Source of the DNA: Haliotis asinina
Taxonomy: Eukaryota; Mollusca; Gastropoda; Lepetellida; Haliotidae
Length of the DNA: 64,000 nucleotides
Reading direction: 5' to 3'
Assembly: GCF_037392515.1 (NCBI RefSeq)
Contig: NC_090290.1
Span: 57,052,753 to 57,116,752, forward strand
Part shown: piece after piece, positions 48,010-59,795 of the stretch
Layout: the number at the start of each line of letters is the position of its first letter
Numbering within the stretch: position 1 is the first letter of the stretch
Notes under the pieces: generated by a model
What the model was told of the DNA's origin: nothing
The model's database searches: none
Seen by the model: the letters and a program-made list of their open reading frames with translations, nothing else
Program-made: the position numbers and the translations under genes

Positions 48010-51000
48010 CCCACAATGTTTTCGCAATGGGAAGGTTGTAGATTGTAGGTTGTATATTGGTAACGTCACGGCACAACGTTGTGGGAAGGTTGCAGATTGG
48101 TTACATCACGGCACTACGTTGTAGGACGGTTGTAGATTGGAAACGTCACGACACAACGTTGTAGGACGGTTGTAGATTGGTAACGTCACGGCAATACGTT
48201 GTAGGACGGTTGTAGATTGGAAACGTCAAGGGACAACGTTGTGGGAAGGTTGTAGATTGGTAACGTCACGGGACAACGTTGTAGGAAGGTTGTAGATTGG
48301 AAACGTTACAACACAATGTTGTAGGAAGGTTGTAGATTGTTACATCACGGGACAACGTTGTAGGAAGGTTGTAGATTGTTACATCACGGGACAACGTTGT
48401 AGGAAGGTTGTAGATTGTTACATCACGGGACAACGTTGTAGGAAGGTTGTAGATTGTTACATCACGGCACAACGTTGTAGGAAGGTTGTAGATTGGCAAC
48501 GTTACAACACAATGTTGTAGGAAGGTTGTAGATTGTTACATCACGGGACAACGTTGTGGGAAGGTTGTAGACTGTTACATCACGGCACAACGTTGTAGGA
48601 AGGTTGTCGATTGGCAACGTTACAACACAATGTTGTAGGAAGGTTGTAGATTCCTACATCACGGGACAACGTTGTGGGAAGGTTGTAGATTGTTACATCA
48701 CGGGACAACGTTGTAGGAAGGTTGTAGATTGTTGCATCACGGGACAACGTTGTAGGAAGGTTGTAGATTGGTTACATCACGGGACAACGTTGTAGGAAGG
48801 TTGTAGATTGGAAACGTTACAACACAATGTTGTAGGAAGGTTGTAGATTGTTACATCACGGGACAACGTTGTAGGAAGGTTGTAGATTGTTACATCACGG
48901 GACAACGTTGTAGGAAGGTTGTTGATTGGCAACGTTACAACACAATGTTGTAGGAAGGTTGTAGATTGTTACATCACGGGACAACGTTGTGGGAAGGTTG
49001 TAGACTGTTACATCACGGCACAACGTTGTAGGAAGGTTGTCGATTGGCAACGTTACAACACAATGTTGTAGGAAGGTTGTAGATTCCTACATCACGGGAC
49101 AACGTTGTGGGAAGGTTGTAGATTGTTACATCACGGGACAACGTTGTAGGAAGGTTGTAGATTGTTGCATCACGGGACAACGTTGTAGGAAGGTTGTAGA
49201 TTGGTTACATCACGGGACAACGTTGTAGGAAGGTTGTAGATTGGAAACGTTACAACACAATGTTGTAGGAAGGTTGTAGATTGTTACATCACGGGACAAC
49301 GTTGTAGGAAGGTTGTAGATTGGTAACGTCACAACACAATGTTGTAGGAAGGTTGTAGATTGTTACATCACGGGACAACCTTGTAGGAAGGTTGTAGATT
49401 GGAAACGTTACAACACAATGTTGTAGGAAGGTTGTAGATTGTTACATCACAGGACAACGTTGTAGGAAGGTTGTAGATTGGAAACGTTACAACACAATGT
49501 TGTAGGAAGGTTGTAGATTCCTACATCACGGGACAACGTTGTAGGAAGGTTGTAGATTGGAAACGTTACAACACAATGCTGTAGGAAGGTTGTAGATTGT
49601 TACATCACGGGACAACGTTGTAGGAAGGTTGTAGATTGGCAACGTTACAACACAATGTTGTAGGAAGGTTGTAGATTGCTACATCACGGGACAACGTTGT
49701 AGGAAGGTTGTAGATTGGAAACGTTACAACACAATGTTGTAGGAAGGTTGTAGATTGTTACATCACGGCACTACGTTGTAGGAAGGTTGTAGATTGTTAC
49801 ATCACGGGACAACGTTGTGGGAAGGTTGTGGATTGTTACATCACGGGACAACGTTGTAGGAAGGTTGTAGATTGGAAACGTTACAACACAATGTTGCAGG
49901 AAGGTTGTAGATTGGTAACGTCACGGCACAACGTTGTAGGAAGGTTGTAGATTGGTAATGTTACAACACAATGTTGTAGGAAGGTTGTAGATTGTTACAT
50001 CACGGGACAACGTTGTAGGAAGGTTGTAGATTGTTACATCACGGGACAACGTTGTAGGAAGGTTGTAGATTGTTACATCACGGGACAACGTTGTAGGAAG
50101 GTTGTAGATTGTTACATCACGGCACAACGTTGTAGGAAGGTTGTAGATTGTTACATCACGGGACAATGTTGTAGGAAGGTTGTAGATTGTTACATCACGG
50201 GACAACGTTGTAGGAAGGTTGTAGATTGTTACATCACGGGACAACGTTGTAGGAAGGTTGTAGATTGTTACATCACGGGACAACGTTGTAGGAAGGTTGT
50301 AGATTGTTACATCACGGGACAACGTTGTGGGAAGGTTGTAGATTGTTACATCACGGCACAACGTTGTAGGAAGGTTGCAGATTGCTACATCACGGGACAA
50401 CGTTGTAGGAAGGTTGTAGACTGTTACATCACGAGACAACGTTGTAGGAAGGTTGTAGATTGTTACATCACGGGACAACGTTGTAGGAAGGTTGTAGATT
50501 GTTACATCACGGGACAACGTTGTAGGAAGGTTGTAGATTGTTACATCACGGCACAACGTTGTAGGAAGGTTGTAGATTGTTACATCACGGGACAACGTTG
50601 TAGGAAGGTTGTAGATTGTTACATCACGGGACAACGTTGTAGGAAGGTTGTAGATTGGAAACGTTACAACACAATGTTGTAGGAAGGTTGTAGATTGTTA
50701 CATCACGGGACAACGTTGTAGGAAGGTTGTAGATTGTTACATCACGGGACAACGTTGTAGGAAGGTTGTTGATTGGCAACGTTACAACACAATGTTGTAG
50801 GAAGGTTGTAGATTCCTACATCACGGGACAACGTTGTGGGAAGGTTGTAGATTGTTACATCACGGGACAACGTTGTAGGAAGGTTGTAGATTGTTGCATC
50901 ACGGGACAACGTTGTAGGAAGGTTGTAGATTGGTTACATCACGGGACAACGTTGTAGGAAGGTTGTAGATTGGAAACGTTACAACACAATGTTGTAGGAA

Positions 51001-52212
51001 GGTTGTAGATTGTTACATCACGGGACAACGTTGTAGGAAGGTTGTAGATTGTTACATCACGGGACAACGTTGTAGGAAGGTTGTTGATTGGCAACGTTAC
51101 AACACAATGTTGTAGGAAGGTTGTAGATTGTTACATCACGGGACAACGTTGTGGGAAGGTTGTAGACTGTTACATCACGGCACAACGTTGTAGGAAGGTT
51201 GTCGATTGGCAACGTTACAACACAATGTTGTAGGAAGGTTGTAGATTCCTACATCACGGGACAACGTTGTGGGAAGGTTGTAGATTGATACATCACGGGA
51301 CAACGTTGTAGGAAGGTTGTAGATTGTTGCATCACGGGACAACGTTGTAGGAAGGTTGTAGATTGGTTACATCACGGGACAACGTTGTAGGAAGGTTGTA
51401 GATTGGAAACGTTGCAACACAATGTTGTAGGAAGGTTGTAGATTGTTACATCACGGGACAACGTTGTAGGAAGGTTGTAGATTGGTAACGTCACAACACA
51501 ATGTTGTAGGAAGGTTGTAGATTGTTACATCACGGGACAACCTTGTAGGAAGGTTGTAGATTGGAAACGTTACAACACAATGTTGTAGGAAGGTTGTAGA
51601 TTGTTACATCACAGGACAACGTTGTAGGAAGGTTGTAGATTGGTAACGTTACAACACAATGTTGTAGGAAGGTTGTAGATTCCTACATCACGGGACAACG
51701 TTGTAGGAAGGTTGTAGATTGGAAACGTTACAACACAATGCTGTAGGAAGGTTGTAGATTGTTACATCACGGGACAACGTTGTAGGAAGGTTGTAGATTG
51801 GCAACGTTACAACACAATGTTGTAGGAAGGTTGTAGATTGCTACATCACGGGACAACGTTGTAGGAAGGTTGTAGATTGGAAACGTTACAACACAATGTT
51901 GTAGGAAGGTTGTAGATTGTTACATCACGAGACAACGTTGTAGGAAGGTTGTAGATTGTTACATCACGGGACAACGTTGTAGGAAGGTTGTAGATTGTTA
52001 CATCACGGGACAACGTTGTAGGAAGGTTGTAGATTGTTACATCACGGCACAACGTTGTAGGAAGGTTGTAGATTGTTACATCACGGGACAACGTTGTAGG
52101 AAGGTTGTAGATTGTTACATCACGGGACAACGTTGTAGGAAGGTTGTAGATTGTTACGTCACGGGACAACGTTGTGGGAAGGTTGTAGATTGTTACGTCA
52201 CGGGACAACGTA
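48010..52212. repeat. 4.2-kb satellite of 39/40-bp units with higher-order structure
   Basis: More than 100 units alternate between a 39-bp type ('gttgtaggaaggttgtagat' plus 'tgttacatcacgggacaac') and a 40-bp type ending 'ggaaacgttacaacacaat'. The left edge (48010-48300) is more diverged. Two higher-order offsets are visible: 433 bp (48604 against 49037) and 2162 bp (for example 48604 against 50766, and the rare 'acaatgctg' variant near 49559 against 51721). Each 39-bp unit junction makes the palindrome ACAACGTTGT. Runs of 39-bp units (13 codons) leave long minus-strand open frames repeating 13 residues; these are artefacts. Confidence 0.96.
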
Positions 52213-52722
52213 TTCAATTATTAAAGGTAAGCAGAACATGAAGACAAGGTAAAACACGCTAGCATCAAATAACGTAACCATGACGCTTTACAACGCCAGG
52301 CTACAACGTCGTAACGTCGTAAATGTGAGTCCATAGAACAGATGATTTTACAACGGAAGCGTACCGTACTGACAACATTGTGACAATGTGACAAAGAGCA
52401 GTATAAGAGTCTGTATAGGGTCAAAATCTATTTTTAGAATAGATCCCAATCAACGTGATATTGTGAGGAAGAATCACTCTGACCTAGTGTTATACAACCT
52501 ACAGAAGAGGTGGTCGACAGACTAGTGCAGTTTGGAGTGCTCCGTATCTTTATGAAAGCTGACATTAATGAAAAACCGCGTCAGATCGTGTCAGAGAACT
52601 GCTGTCCATATTACCTAGACGGGGGCCTCAAGTTTACTCCATTCTCTACAAAGCATTGGCGGAATGTGGAGAGTAGTGTATATCTGGCCTTTACCCGAAC
52701 ATTTTCCAATGGAGATTAACAT
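52213..52722. other. Spacer between satellite and foldback-like element
   Basis: These 510 bp contain no recognised gene or repeat. Short open frames have no family resemblance. Confidence 0.5.
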
Positions 52723-53479
52723 AGGATTTACGGGATGGCCTAAAAGTCGGGCCAAGAAAAGTCGGGCCGGGCCGGACCACCGGGCACTTCTAAAAATGGA
52801 TTGCAGAATATTAAAACGAAATCTGCGCATTTGGGTAGCTAGAATTCCAAGTATGGTTTGGTTGAAAATGTATAGTTAACGATGAAAAACCGAAATTGAT
52901 AACATACCGAGAGTCCCAGAGAAAAAGACATTGTCTTGTTATGTGTTCTCCTTGATATGTCTGTGTGAGAAGGTTACTTACTTCTCTTAGCGCGGCAGGT
53001 GTGACATCTTGGGTTCCTGGCCAGGAAGTGACAGTGTTTTTACAACTTTTGTTTCCTTAATTAAAACAGTTGGGGTTTCCTAATTAACCTTTATTGTCTC
53101 ATGCTGAATCAGCAGATGACGTTTATGTTAAAGAGGAGCGGGCATTGGCGAGAGCCAGTGGGCAACTGTGACATGATTATAAATATGTGTTAAAAGATTT
53201 AAATTTACATGTACACATGACAGACAAAATGTAATAATATCTACCTAAATAACACTTAGCAGAGCATTGGAAACACGTTTCCTCAAAGCGCAGGACTCTT
53301 TTTCTATACAGTCTCAACATACACACTGTATCACAAGCGTGCGGTCCGGCTTTGTGTGCAAGTTCCGTGAGAAGCATTTTTCATCTCTCAAATGGACATT
53401 GAAGTGTATTTAAATTAATAGATTGGTATCATATCTACCTAAACATCACATTGTAGTGTTACATATAAAGATAACCGGT

Positions 53480-54680
53480 CCGTAAAAGTGAATTACCTGT
53501 CTTTCAAACATAGCCTCGACCAAAAGTGTTAAGTCTCTGTTCGGTCCGACTTGGCCCGACCTCTCAAAAGCAACTTAAACGTAAGCCATGTATCTTGAAT
53601 TGTAATTCAATCCATAGATAAGATCTACATGTACCTAAATATCACCCCTTCATGTTACAAAATGCAACATGTAAAGATAACCGGTCCCTTAAAGTGAAGC
53701 CCTTTTCGCTCTCCATTCTCAACATAGCCTCGACCAAAAGTGTTAAGTCTCTGTTCGGTCCGACTTGGCCCGACCTCTCAAAAGCACCTTACGCCTCACA
53801 GATGTATCTTAAATTCTATTTAAATCAATAGTTTCGTATCATATCTACCGAATACGGCTTTACAGAGTTTCAAAGCGTTGTATTTGAAACAAACACGTTG
53901 TTTAAAGTGAACCCTATTTTCTAGACATTCTCAATAAAGACACAGTATCACAAGCTTTGGGTCCGGCTTGGCCCGACCTTACTAAAGGAGCTTAAACCTG
54001 ACACATGTATCCAGACATATTTGAAATCCATCGAGTGGTATTACGTCTACCTAAAGATGTATTTGTGACGCAATGAAATGCAGCATGTAAAGATAACCGG
54101 TCCCTTAAACTGAAGCCCTTTTCGCTCTCCATTCTCAACATAGCCTCATTCAAGTCTCTGTTCGGCCCGACTTTGCCCGAGCACTCAAAAACAGCTCAAA
54201 CCCCACGCATGGATAATGATTAGTGTTTATGTACATAGAATAGTATTATATCTACTTAATTTATCCTTTCTAGAGTCTAAAAGCGAAGTATTTGATGGAA
54301 TAAATGTTGCTCAAAGTGCAGCAACCTCTTCCATATATTCTCAACAAAGACACTCGGGATTTTCTCTGGCCGTCAAATTTAAGGCATCTTACGCCCCATA
54401 GATGTATCTTAAATTCTTTTTTTGTCCATAGGTTAGAATCATATCTACCTACATATCAAGTTATAGAGTTTCAGATGGTTGTATTGGAAACAAACACGTT
54501 GTTTAACGAGAACCCGGTTCGGCCCGTTCTCTCAAGAACAGATTAAACCCCACACGTATACTGATTAATGTTTACATCCATAGAATAGTATTATATCTGC
54601 CTAACTAGTTCTTTATAGAGTCTCAAAACGGAGTATTTGAAGCAAACACCTTGCTTAAAGTGACGCCCAGTGTTTGGGTC
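53480..54680 (+). repeat. Left subterminal array of the foldback-like element
   Basis: Units of about 200-215 bp carry 'ttggcccgacctctcaaaag' (near 53551, 53765, 53969 and 54172), 'catgtaaagataaccggtcc' and 'ttctcaacatagcctcgacc'. They are diverged and partly deleted toward the centre. Confidence 0.85.
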
Positions 54681-55517
54681 TGCACTGCGAGGGCTAATAA
54701 ACTTAATGGACCTGTTAATTACACCTGCATCCAGCTTGCTTAATTACCCTTGTCAAATTGCAATCAGCTAGGTGTTGCGATTCAATCAACATACTATTGC
54801 CCTTAACTACCTGTCAGGGGCCTTCAGAGTTTTTGATTACTCCACCTTTTCTTTATAACGTTTTTCACAATAACTAACTAAATTACAAATACTAAAATGA
54901 GACATTTGTTTCATTATATTTTTATGAACATGTACACATGTAATAAACTGAAATAAATAGTAGAAGATATTACACCCAATCATATGACATGAAACGCTTG
55001 AAAGGCTTGGGTTTTTTTTTCAGTGGTTAAGAATACAGAACTTTCCCGCACATTTTTTATAGCATAGACATCAATGAATACAATTACAGATACAGACAGA
55101 CGAGTGAGGCTATTCATGACATGATTTAAACATATCAGAAACTTAATACCTATCAGAAAATAGGTAACACGAGATATCTTACGGAATTTGAGTTTGACAT
55201 ATCATGGTTACATAATTTGAACATACGAAACTATGAAAACACATCCAATACGTCTCTAGGTTGTCCAGCTCCGGACCAATAGAAATTTGGTTTCACTGCA
55301 TGAGCTTTGCAACACAAAGGACTACTCGGAGATGCTGTTTCTTATGTTGTAAACGTCCGGCCTTTCAGATACACTTGCTTTCCTGAACACACATACAGAC
55401 AATAAAAGCATTAAAGAGGGCCGTGGGAGAAGTATATTTTCATAAACCCTCAGTGTCTCACGTAACCTTCTGCAAATGTATCACTATAAAACTGTTTTCA
55501 AGTCATATGATCTGAAA

Positions 55518-56023
55518 ATGTCTGCATTACTTCTTGGTGACTCGTTGTTGAAGTATGTTGGATGTTATACGGAGAAAGAAGGGATCGTGACAAGGTCTCT
55601 GAGCGGAGCCAAGGTGGCTGATATTCCCGATCTCTTGCGGGACATTGAGAACGTTAAGGTAGGAAACAGTTGAAGTATGTAGGATTTTGAACAGAATGAG
55701 GATTATTTCACGTGCGTGGTAGTAATATATCATTGGAATATTACAAGCTACAAAGCGCATATTATATTTTGATCGCCCATATGGATTCATTTCTGAAGTA
55801 ATTTTTAATTCTAAATTGTTTCCAGTTCATCATCGTCCACGCAGGGATTAATGACCTGGCGTACATGCCTAGGACGCCTAGACAGATCTTGGTCAACTTT
55901 TCGAAACTGGTTGACATTATAGGAAACGGAACCCAGGGCACTTCATATAGTTTTATGCATCTATTTAAAACATGGTATTTGAATGCCTGTTACGTTTTTA
56001 TGAATAAGAACGGTTTAATCTGA
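55518..56023 (+). pseudogene. SGNH/GDSL hydrolase-like fragment inside the foldback-like element
   Basis: Two coding blocks fit together in phase 0: 55518-55658 (47 codons, donor aag|gtagg) and 55826 to a stop at 56021-56023 (acceptor tttccag). The first holds a GDS block (LLLGDSLLKYV) and the second an HAGINDL block, matching SGNH blocks I (Ser nucleophile) and III (GxND). The C-terminal block V with the catalytic Asp and His is absent; after about 55921 the frame reads low-complexity filler. Such domains occur in animal non-LTR retrotransposon ORF1 and in captured host genes. The fragment lies between the transposon's inverted arrays, so it looks captured. Too short for a full hydrolase (usually about 200 residues), so unlikely to be enzymatically active alone. 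Confidence 0.6.
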
Positions 56024-56199
56024 CATTTACTTATGCAAGCGGTTGCAAAGTAAGGTCTAAAGACCAAGGCATTGTCCGACTACAGATTAGTTATTCAGAT
56101 AAATTCGATATTTCAGATTTCAGCGGGCGGGGAAAAGATCGGATGGGTGCACATAATGTTTTGTATACTAAATTTCACAGTGCTGTGTCACTCCTTTCC

Positions 56200-56800
56200 G
56201 TTGTCATTAGTTAGGTTGAAGTTGCTTTTGAGAGCTCGGGCCAAGCCGGACCGAAATATTGTGATACTGTGTCTTTATTGAAAAGAAATTCTAGAAAATA
56301 GGGTTGACTTTAAGCAACGTGCTTGCTTCAAATACTACGTTTTGAGACTCAACAAAGAGGCATTTAGGTAGATAGAATAGTCATCTGTAATTGTAAACAC
56401 AAAACAGTACACGTGTGTTAGGTTTAAGCTGTGTTTGAGAGGTCGGGCCAAGTCGGGCCGAACAGAGACTTAACACTGTTGATTGAGGCTATGTTGAGAA
56501 TGAAGTGAGAACAGGGCTTCACTTTAAGGGGCCAGTTTACTTTACATGTTGCACTTGATAACATTATGAAGTATTAGTTAGGTAGATATGCTACCACTCT
56601 AAGGATTTAAATACATTTCTACATACATGAGTTCATAACATTATGAAGTAGTATTTAGGTGGATATGAAGCCGGTCTATGGATTTAATTACAATTGAAGA
56701 TGCATGTTCAAGGTGTAAGCTGGTTTTGAGAGCTCGGGCCAAGCCGGGCGGAACGATTGTGGTTGAGATGATGTTTAGAGTGTGGGAAAGAGTTCATATC
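56200..56800 (-). repeat. Right subterminal array of the foldback-like element (inverted)
   Basis: Reverse-orientation units show 'gagagctcgggccaagccgg' near 56230 and 56730 and 'gagaggtcgggccaagtcgg' near 56435, with 'aggctatgttgagaatgaag' and 'ttacatgttgcac'. They mirror the left array. Confidence 0.85.
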
Positions 56801-57126
56801 TTGCATGCTTTAAATACCATGAATACTCGATTTATGTGGTGGTATTAATTGGATGTAGACGTAGGAAACATTTTCGTGCCGATAGAAGCCTGTATCCGAA
56901 TGAAGCCTGTATCTCGTCTTCGTGAGTTTTAGCCGATTTATGCGTAGTAAACTGTATATGGCAAGTATGGCTTAAAATTCATCATTATTATCAAGGATGT
57001 ATGTTGCATTAATCTTTTGTATTAATGGTGCTAATTAATGGGTTCATTATCCAATAATATATTTGGCCCGCTGTGGCCCGCCCCCCCCACCCCGACTTTT
57101 AGGCCATCCCAGGCTTTACGACCCCC

Positions 57127-57300
57127 GACAAGTCCAGACAAATCGAGCGAAACGATACGACCGTGGACCACGTGACCCACCCCGCACGCGAGTTCGTTCC
57201 ACTCCACTTGGCGCACGCGAATTGTTTGTTGTTGGGACGCGTGTGTGTGTGGGCCACGTGGTCACCTTGTTTCGTTTCGCTCAAATTTCTCTCGACTTGT
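57127..57300. repeat. Long imperfect palindrome (about 52-bp arms)
   Basis: Left arm 57127-57180 ('gacaagtccagacaaatcga' ... 'ggaccacgtgacccac') pairs with right arm 57249-57300 ('gtgggccacgtggtcacctt' ... 'ctctcgacttgt'), around a ~68-bp spacer. It starts eight bases after the foldback element's target duplication. It may be an independent MITE or a remnant of an older insertion. Confidence 0.75.
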
Positions 57301-57734
57301 AACATTAGTAACATAGGATCTAATACCTCTGACAAGTCGAGAAAGTCGACCAAAATGGAGAGGGAGACGATGACCTATTGACCTACTCTTCGGGAATTTC
57401 ACCCAGGTGACAATTGTGGAGTAACCACCCCGACAACCATGAGGCACAAACACATTTGGGTGGTTACCATGCAATTGACACCCACAGTGATTAATGGGGT
57501 TGTTCCCAGGGTGGTATGTATACAAATATAATATTGTATAGCTCTTGTGCAATTAATCACCGATATTTTCCAGATCGGATTCCCCACCAGAACCATTAAT
57601 CACTAACACATTGGGAAATATTGCGCAGAATTGTGGAACAGAAAAAAAATATTTGTATTCATATACGAGTATGATGCGTGTATAATGTTAAGCATTTTAT
57701 CATCAGTGATAGTGTCGATATCATTATCATAAAT

Positions 57735-57960
57735 ATCGACTCAGCTTGTCGTAAGAGGGGACTAACGGGATCGGGTGGTCAGGCTCGCTGACTTGGTTGA
57801 CCCATGTCATTTGGTTGCCAATTGCTCAGATCGATGTTCATGCTGTTGATCACTTGAGTGCTGGTCCAGACTCGATCATCTACAGACCGACGCCATATAG
57901 CTGGAATATTAATGAGTGTAGCGTAAACCTAAACACACTGACTCACTCACATGTTGAATA
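57735..57960 (-). mobile_element. Dispersed repeat family B, near-complete copy
   Basis: Reverse-strand landmarks in order: 'ggactaacgggatcgggtgg', 'gctcgctgacttggttgacc', 'ctggtccagactcgatcatc', 'cgccatatagctggaatatt' and an 'actcactcac' tail. Confidence 0.85.
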
Positions 57961-58287
57961 ATAAACCAGACGTGTGGATAAGTTGAAATAATTCAGTGTT
58001 CATGCAGAGGTACCCGCTTTTAGTATACAGGCATTATATTTAGCGTGTGTGAGGTAAAATGTTTACGTCACCTCGCCAATATTTCAGTAACATAGTGGAA
58101 ATATGTCTTTCACAAAAGATCCCTATTGTTAAAGTTTCTCGATTATGTGAATTTATATAGGTATTGTGGTTAGTTCTGACCCGGGAGGTTTTTCAATAGT
58201 TGTCAGCACATTATATGACACTACACTGTAAACATGTTATTGATAGCGCGTGGCACGCGTCGCAAAACGAGTCATCTGAGGACTGAG

Positions 58288-58307
58288 GGCTCTGTGAGAA
58301 CAGAGCC
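58288..58307. other. Perfect 8-bp stem, 4-nt loop hairpin
   Basis: GGCTCTGT-GAGA-ACAGAGCC is self-complementary and followed by 'accga'. The outer stem GGCTCT/AGAGCC equals that of the metazoan histone mRNA 3' stem-loop, but the loop sequence does not, and no histone frame lies upstream. Confidence 0.5.
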
Positions 58308-58701
58308 ACCGACTCTGCGACTATAGGGAGTTTCGAGGTGTTGAAAAGACAACGCACCAAAGCTCAGTGTATATTGTCACTGTCAGGACTATCAAAAAGC
58401 TCGTAATACAACAGCAGGACATCTTTACAGTTAATGTCTGTCTCGATGGAGCCGGGTGCTTGTGGCAATACCCAGATATATTATGATCATGTTACTAGTA
58501 GTTTGTAATGACTGATTTTAACAGTGAAAATATTACTATTTATTAACTAATCATATGAATGACAATACAACATAAAGCAATAAAATCTTTGCAAAAACTC
58601 ATGCATTTGTATTCACAAAAGAAATATCATATTGTCATGACTCCAAAATGATGAATGTCCATTATCATTCTCTAATGATAATGATGGGCTGTCCCTACGA
58701 A

Positions 58702-59001
58702 TCAGGGGTGTCTATTTAGTTTAACTGGGCGTTTGACATCTTCAACCCAGTCAGGTCTTGTTTGGATTGTGATTGTTGATGTTATAATTTCGATTTCTTC
58801 GCCGTAATATTGTCTGTGCTTAGACGGTGGTATACATGTGTGTGTTCCTCCTCGCGTGCTTGGGGTGTCGTCCACAGTTGCCTGGATATAGGCGGCCGAG
58901 GGTCGAAGGTAAAAAAAGTCAGGGGTCACCGGGGTCGGGTCGTTCCGCTCCATTTGGAGAGGTAGTAAATCCAATGTTAAATCTCCACTGGAAAATGTCA
59001 T
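58702..59001 (-). CDS. Small unknown protein of the virus-like element
   Basis: The frame encodes 99 residues if it starts at the ATG at 59001 (MTFSSGDLTLDLLPLQMERN). The frame is open further upstream to 59211 but that part looks non-coding and overlaps a duplicated fragment. The product is hydrophilic, with a conserved-looking HRQYYGEEIEI stretch near residue 70. No family was recognised. It follows the zinc-finger gene on the same strand after a 795-bp gap, and its C-terminal coding part is duplicated just upstream. Confidence 0.45.
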   Translation of the reverse strand: MTFSSGDLTLDLLPLQMERNDPTPVTPDFFYLRPSAAYIQATVDDTPSTRGGTHTCIPPSKHRQYYGEEIEIITSTITIQTRPDWVEDVKRPVKLNRHP

Positions 59002-59084
59002 AGTAGCAGCACAAAACAAATACATGTATTGTGTGGTTGTTGTGCAATGGGGCTCGCGTGCGGGGTGGTGTGTTTGTTTACACA

Positions 59085-59183
59085 AGCGGGACTTGTTGGG
59101 AATGTGGTTAATGATGCTGTAATTTCGACTTCTTGCCCATATCGTTGTCTGTGACTTGGGGGAGGTATACATACAACACTCCA
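59085..59183 (-). pseudogene. Decayed duplicate of the small gene's 3' part
   Basis: The region encodes CIPPPSHRQRYGQEVEITAS, clearly related to CIPPSKHRQYYGEEIEIITS in the neighbouring gene (about 58765-58850). DNA similarity is also visible ('gctgtaatttcgacttcttg' against 'gttataatttcgatttcttc'). Only the C-terminal portion is present. Confidence 0.6.
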
Positions 59184-59211
59184 CCAATATTGAGACATTT
59201 GTTGTAACCAA

Positions 59212-59795
59212 GAAATGTCTAGCTAGTTCATGATCAGTTTGGTAGCGTCGTCTCTTTTTCCTTTGCTGGCATTACAGCTTATAGACACTACTCACACGCC
59301 ATTGTACAGCATGCTCTATAGTGATCAGTCAACGATATAAAGGCGTGGTATCTATGTTCTGGGTCTGTCTGTTTTGGGCTTATGGGATACGGCGAAAGAG
59401 TCAGACTTGACCTGTAGAGCACATCCAGGGAATCGAGCTCAAACGGCAAATTAAATTGCACCCAGTCTGAATCACGAGACAGATGTTCGAGTTTCTGATC
59501 TAATTAAGGAATCATCTCCATGAAGCTTCAGGCCCGTAGCTTGTACCATTACTGAGAGAAAGCCAAACAACATGCATGAGCTATATATGACATATTGTTT
59601 TACTACTAAAACCATAATGTAAGTTAATATACATTCTCACAGTGATATATACATATATAGTTTGCATATACAAGAAACTGAATTCTATTCAGTAAAATAT
59701 CACTATAGGAAAACCAACGCAGAGTTCCAAGTTCCATGTAACAAATTTTCAACGATTCCAAATTCCATGTAACACTTTCAGCATATCAGAAACAC
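59212..59795. other. Non-coding stretch inside the virus-like element
   Basis: This AT-rich sequence lies between the small gene and the zinc-finger gene. A short duplication is visible at 59725-59775 ('aattccatgtaac' preceded by 'ccaa', twice, against 'gttccatgtaacaaatttt'). No gene was recognised. Confidence 0.5.

Larger units (their letters stand above)
52732..57110. mobile_element. 4.4-kb foldback/MULE-like DNA transposon with captured hydrolase fragment
   Basis: The two ends are perfect 20-bp inverted repeats, GGGATGGCCTAAAAGTCGGG, at 52732-52751 and (inverted) 57091-57110. They are flanked by AGGATTTAC (52723-52731) and AGGCTTTAC (57111-57119), a 9-bp target duplication with one mismatch. 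Subterminal tandem arrays of about 200-215 bp units occupy each side in opposite orientation. The centre, about 54.7-56.2 kb, is unique and includes an SGNH-hydrolase-like open frame. No transposase was recognised, so the copy is non-autonomous. Nine-bp duplications with repeat-filled long ends are known from Foldback elements and from Mutator-like elements; which superfamily applies is an inference. Confidence 0.78.
57303..58700. other. Spacer holding the presumed left boundary of the virus-like element
   Basis: Apart from the family B copy at 57735-57960 and a hairpin at 58288, no feature was recognised. The left end of the Polinton-type element should be here, but its terminal repeat cannot be identified without the other end. 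Confidence 0.45.

Noticed and set aside
49921..50634. 237-codon minus-strand frame of a 13-residue repeat
   Set aside because: It is produced by the 39-bp satellite unit; similar shorter frames occur along the array wherever only 39-bp units follow one another.
48010..52212. CRISPR-like regular repeat array
   Set aside because: Units are contiguous with no unique spacers, no cas genes are present, and the context is an animal genome.
57031..57353. Overlapping short frames on both strands at 57.03-57.38 kb
   Set aside because: They fall on the transposon end and the long palindrome; inverted repeats generate similar frames on both strands.
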